This document shows, piece after piece, positions 63,938 to 64,000 of a stretch of DNA of 64,000 bases. How positions within the stretch are numbered: the first letter of the stretch is position 1; the number at the start of each line of letters is the position of its first letter. The position numbers and the translations under genes were made by a program. The notes beneath the pieces were generated by a model. That model ran no database searches. It saw only the letters and a list, made by a program, of their open reading frames with translations, and was not told where the DNA came from. Origin of the DNA: Maribacter algarum (ex Zhang et al. 2020) (GTDB lineage: Bacteria > Bacteroidota > Bacteroidia > Flavobacteriales > Flavobacteriaceae); the NCBI RefSeq assembly GCF_005885635.1, contig NZ_VATY01000002.1, positions 558,001 through 622,000 of the forward strand. Reading direction: 5' to 3'.

Positions 63938-64000
63938 ATGGAATTGAACAAATACAGCAAAAATGTAACACAAGATCCTACGCAACCCGCCGCTCAAGCG
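63938..64000 (+). CDS. ilvD: Dihydroxy-acid dehydratase, N-terminal fragment (cut by window edge)
   Basis: Only 21 codons are present. The start MELNKYSKNVTQDPTQPAAQ is the characteristic opening of flavobacterial IlvD, which dehydrates 2,3-dihydroxy-3-methyl(iso)valerate in branched-chain amino acid synthesis. The call rests on this short N-terminal match alone and the gene continues beyond the window. Confidence 0.7.
   Translation, partial: MELNKYSKNVTQDPTQPAAQA

Noticed and set aside
1-64000. tRNA, rRNA or CRISPR arrays
   Set aside because: Intergenic gaps were read on both strands; no cloverleaf-like segment or regularly spaced repeats was found. A tRNA scan program was not available, so a divergent tRNA cannot be fully excluded.

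Overview
The window is a chromosomal segment of a low-GC member of the Bacteroidota, most likely a marine Flavobacteriaceae. The family-level signs are a TonB-dependent receptor with an STN domain, DUF4249 lipoproteins, a secreted protein ending in a type IX secretion (T9SS)-like sorting domain, weak or absent Shine-Dalgarno sequences, and the core order tpx-dgkA-ftsK-lolA-lptF/G-ribB. No rRNA, tRNA, CRISPR array, insertion sequence, integrase or phage gene was recognised.

Layout. 1-5.2 kb (minus): an RND efflux operon of a small secreted protein, a TolC protein fused to a periplasmic-binding domain, a membrane-fusion lipoprotein and an RND pump cut by the window edge. 5.2-6.2 kb: a hairpin-rich gap and a small conserved protein. 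6.2-8.9 kb (plus): TSUP permease, nitroreductase and DegT aminotransferase. 8.95-18.4 kb (minus): ribB with a decayed GTP cyclohydrolase II half, LptF/G permease, lolA, ftsK, dgkA, tpx, nhaC and a methionine gamma-lyase-like enzyme divergent from an Lrp regulator. 18.5-31.4 kb (mostly plus): lpd, a matrixin-like lipoprotein, a double CDGSH protein, a DUF1624 membrane protein, then FMN reductase-pabB-hydrolase-tilS-dsbD and a penicillin acylase.

31.6-45.1 kb (plus) is the most striking metabolic/surface locus: one STN-containing TonB receptor followed by seven tandem DUF4249 lipoproteins and an MG2-like protein that ends in a plug-like segment with no barrel. The array shows a duplicated two-gene block. 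45.2-50.4 kb: comM/yifB, then a TIR-coiled-coil-transmembrane-Lcl (DUF1566) protein followed by a complete C5-cytosine DNA methyltransferase, then a SAM methyltransferase on the other strand. The TIR protein is the best candidate here for an undescribed, possibly defensive or signalling, system.

50.4-54.8 kb (minus): secreted and membrane proteins, a Tat-exported aminotransferase, two very small membrane-protein genes and a zinc-finger/nuclease-fold protein. 55.0-59.7 kb (plus): a 5-oxoproline operon, DUF2891 lipoprotein - Nramp-like carrier without the metal site - pxpA - pxpB - pxpC. 60-63.5 kb: a 1175-residue secreted SdrD_B protein. The window ends in the first 21 codons of an ilvD-like gene.
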